Source: Campylobacterales bacterium
GTDB lineage: Bacteria; Campylobacterota; Campylobacteria; Campylobacterales; Arcobacteraceae
Direction: 5' to 3'
DNA: 7,638 nt
Assembly: GCA_027064245.1 (NCBI GenBank)
Contig: JAMOPZ010000414.1
Location: forward strand, 1-7,638
Under the pieces are notes generated by a model that was not told where the DNA came from, did not search any database, and worked only from the letters and a program-made list of their open reading frames with translations. The stretch's first letter is position 1; each line of letters opens with the position of its first letter. Below, piece after piece: positions 6,406-7,638 of the stretch. Both the position numbers and the translations under genes were made by a program.

Positions 6406-6410
6406 AAGGA
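6406..6410 (+). promoter_or_regulatory. Ribosome binding site of the cytochrome c gene
   Basis: AAGGA, 6 nt before the ATG at 6417. It fixes the start so that the protein begins with a signal-peptide-like segment. Confidence 0.75.
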
Positions 6411-6416
6411 AAATTT

Positions 6417-7040
6417 ATGTTAAAAAAAAGTTTATTAGTAGTAGGGACACTTGCACTACTTAATGGATCATCTACTATGTGTTTTAAAAAAAATCATCAA
6501 GATCCAAGCACTATAGAAACAGTAGCTTTAGATGGTGGAAAATGTGCTGGTATTAAAAATGTATCAGATATGAAAAAAGATGGTTTTGTAGTAGAAGATA
6601 TAAAAATCAAAATAGCAGCAGATGGATTAGACTATATTTATATATTTAAAACAGCTCAACCATTATCATCAAAAAATATAGAAACAATAAATAACAATGA
6701 AGCTATGACAAAAGATCAAATAAAAGAGTATATGCAACAACTAAATGTACAAAATAAAGAGAAATCAAAAAAGAAAAAAAAGCAAGATAGCTTAAAACTT
6801 GGAAAAACTTTATACACTTCAATTTGTTATAAATGCCACGGTATTAAAGCAGATATTTCAGCATATAATACAGCACGACCTCTAAATACTTTAAGTATAG
6901 AGCAGATACAAATTTCATTTAGAGATTATGCAAATAATGATAAAGATAATGGTATGGCAATTCTTATGAGACCTTATGCCTCAAAATTAAATGCTAATGA
7001 TATTTTAAATGTAGCAACATATATACAAACATTAAAGTAG
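6417..7040 (+). CDS. Exported mono-haem class I-like cytochrome c with an unrecognised N-terminal region
   Basis: A 207-residue protein expected in the periplasm. The N-terminus has MLKKS followed by hydrophobic LLVVGTLALL, a signal peptide or anchor. The region after it, SSTMC (18-22), is neither a good signal peptidase I site nor a canonical lipobox, so cleavage, lipidation or retention is unresolved. Residues about 30-100 (with Cys43) match no family I know. A lysine-rich linker (about 114-124, including KKKKK) precedes the cytochrome domain. That domain has C137-Y-K-C140-H141 for covalent haem and Met184 in LMRPYA as the likely distal ligand (Met180 possible), then NANDILNVATYIQTL (192-206), the usual C-terminal helix. 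It probably carries electrons or modulates a redox partner, but none is identifiable here. The next gene begins 10 nt later on the same strand. Confidence 0.88.
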   Translation: MLKKSLLVVGTLALLNGSSTMCFKKNHQDPSTIETVALDGGKCAGIKNVSDMKKDGFVVEDIKIKIAADGLDYIYIFKTAQPLSSKNIETINNNEAMTKDQIKEYMQQLNVQNKEKSKKKKKQDSLKLGKTLYTSICYKCHGIKADISAYNTARPLNTLSIEQIQISFRDYANNDKDNGMAILMRPYASKLNANDILNVATYIQTLK

Positions 7041-7050
7041 ATTTAAAAAT

Positions 7051-7638
7051 ATGAATTTAGTATCACTACAGCTAAAAACAACAAATAATTTTGAAAAAAA
7101 TCTAAATAAACTAATAAAAGCTATTAAAAAAGTTCCAAAGAACTCTTTTTTATTGGCTCCTGAATTATGCTTAAATGGATACTCTTATGATGATATGGAA
7201 AAAGCCAATATTATCTCAAAAAAAGCTATTAAAAAATTATTAAATTTAAGTAAAAACTATACTATAGCTTTAACTTTAACTTTAAAAAAGAAAGATCAAT
7301 TTTATAATATTCTTCATATTTTTCATAAAAATAACATTGTACATACCCAAGGAAAAAATAAACTATTTGTTTTAAATGATGAGATAAAATATTTTACAAA
7401 AGGTGATAAAAAAGATATAAAAATATTTCAAATAGATAATTTAAAAGTAGCTGCACTTATTTGCTTTGAGATTAGATTTATTGATTTTTGGAAAAAGATA
7501 CAAGGTGCAGATATTATACTTATCCCTGCTATGTGGGGAAAACCTAGAAAAAAACAGTTTGAAATACTAACAACTGCACTAGCAGTAACTAATCAATGTT
7601 TTGTATTAGCTACAAATAGCGCAAATAGTGATATGGCA
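7051..7638 (+). CDS. Carbon-nitrogen hydrolase (nitrilase superfamily), C-terminus cut by window edge
   Basis: Members hydrolyse nitriles, amides or N-carbamoyl compounds through a Glu-Lys-Cys triad. I translated 196 residues from the ATG at 7051 without a stop; full-length members are usually about 250-300 residues. The triad is visible: Glu38 in LAPELCLNGYS, Lys104 in GKNKLF, and the nucleophile Cys138 in ALICFEIRF, followed by ADIILIPAMWG (153-163), the typical post-nucleophile strand. There is no signal peptide, so it is cytoplasmic. Sequence does not fix the substrate; omega-amidase, N-carbamoylputrescine amidase-like and other amidase types are all possible. It starts 10 nt after the cytochrome stop with no clear Shine-Dalgarno sequence in that gap, so translation probably relies on coupling to the upstream gene. 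Lysine-rich stretches reflect the AT-rich genome. Confidence 0.92.
   Translation, partial: MNLVSLQLKTTNNFEKNLNKLIKAIKKVPKNSFLLAPELCLNGYSYDDMEKANIISKKAIKKLLNLSKNYTIALTLTLKKKDQFYNILHIFHKNNIVHTQGKNKLFVLNDEIKYFTKGDKKDIKIFQIDNLKVAALICFEIRFIDFWKKIQGADIILIPAMWGKPRKKQFEILTTALAVTNQCFVLATNSANSDMA

Noticed and set aside
6310..6416. Leader peptide or attenuator controlling the aminotransferase-ilvD operon by branched-chain amino acids
   Set aside because: The minus-strand leader is at most about 60 nt and contains no short frame rich in Leu, Val or Ile codons and no competing hairpins.

Overview
The window looks like chromosomal DNA from a member of the Campylobacterota, most likely an Arcobacter-type organism. 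The base composition is very AT-rich, and IlvD closely resembles, from memory, the Campylobacter-type enzyme. The chemoreceptor has features typical of the group, and the genes are tightly packed with short or overlapping junctions. The genus is an inference from memory of protein families, not from a search. All genes look intact except the two cut by the window ends. I see no mobile element, CRISPR array, rRNA or pseudogene.

Layout from left to right. Positions 1-763 (minus) hold the first 254 residues of a bifunctional chorismate mutase/prephenate dehydratase (PheA). Positions 779-2626 (minus) encode a 615-residue methyl-accepting chemotaxis protein whose periplasmic sensor region carries a CxxCH c-type haem motif; it lies 15 nt upstream of pheA and probably shares its transcript. 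Positions 2726-2812 (minus) are tRNA-Leu(UAA), driven by a textbook -35/-10 promoter at 2882-2910 and preceded by a leader of about 60 nt with two small hairpins. A long perfect inverted repeat (2916-2945) separates this promoter from the end of ilvD.

Positions 2956-6309 (minus) are a tightly coupled three-gene operon. A class V aminotransferase comes first, then a PhnA/YjdM-family zinc-ribbon protein (ATGA overlap), then dihydroxy-acid dehydratase IlvD (4-nt gap, ribosome binding site inside the last phnA codons). A 107-bp divergent promoter region (6310-6416) separates this from a plus-strand pair: a secreted mono-haem cytochrome c with an unfamiliar N-terminal region (6417-7040), and a carbon-nitrogen hydrolase of the nitrilase superfamily (7051 to the right edge, partial).

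Functionally the window mixes amino-acid metabolism (phenylalanine branch, valine/isoleucine/leucine branch, an aminotransferase) with two haem-c proteins, one sensory and one probably electron-carrying or redox-active. I find no convincing evidence of a wholly new system. The points most worth checking are the haem chemoreceptor, the role of the PhnA-family protein wedged between two metabolic enzymes, the cytochrome with an unrecognised N-terminal domain, and the regulatory architecture around the tRNA.
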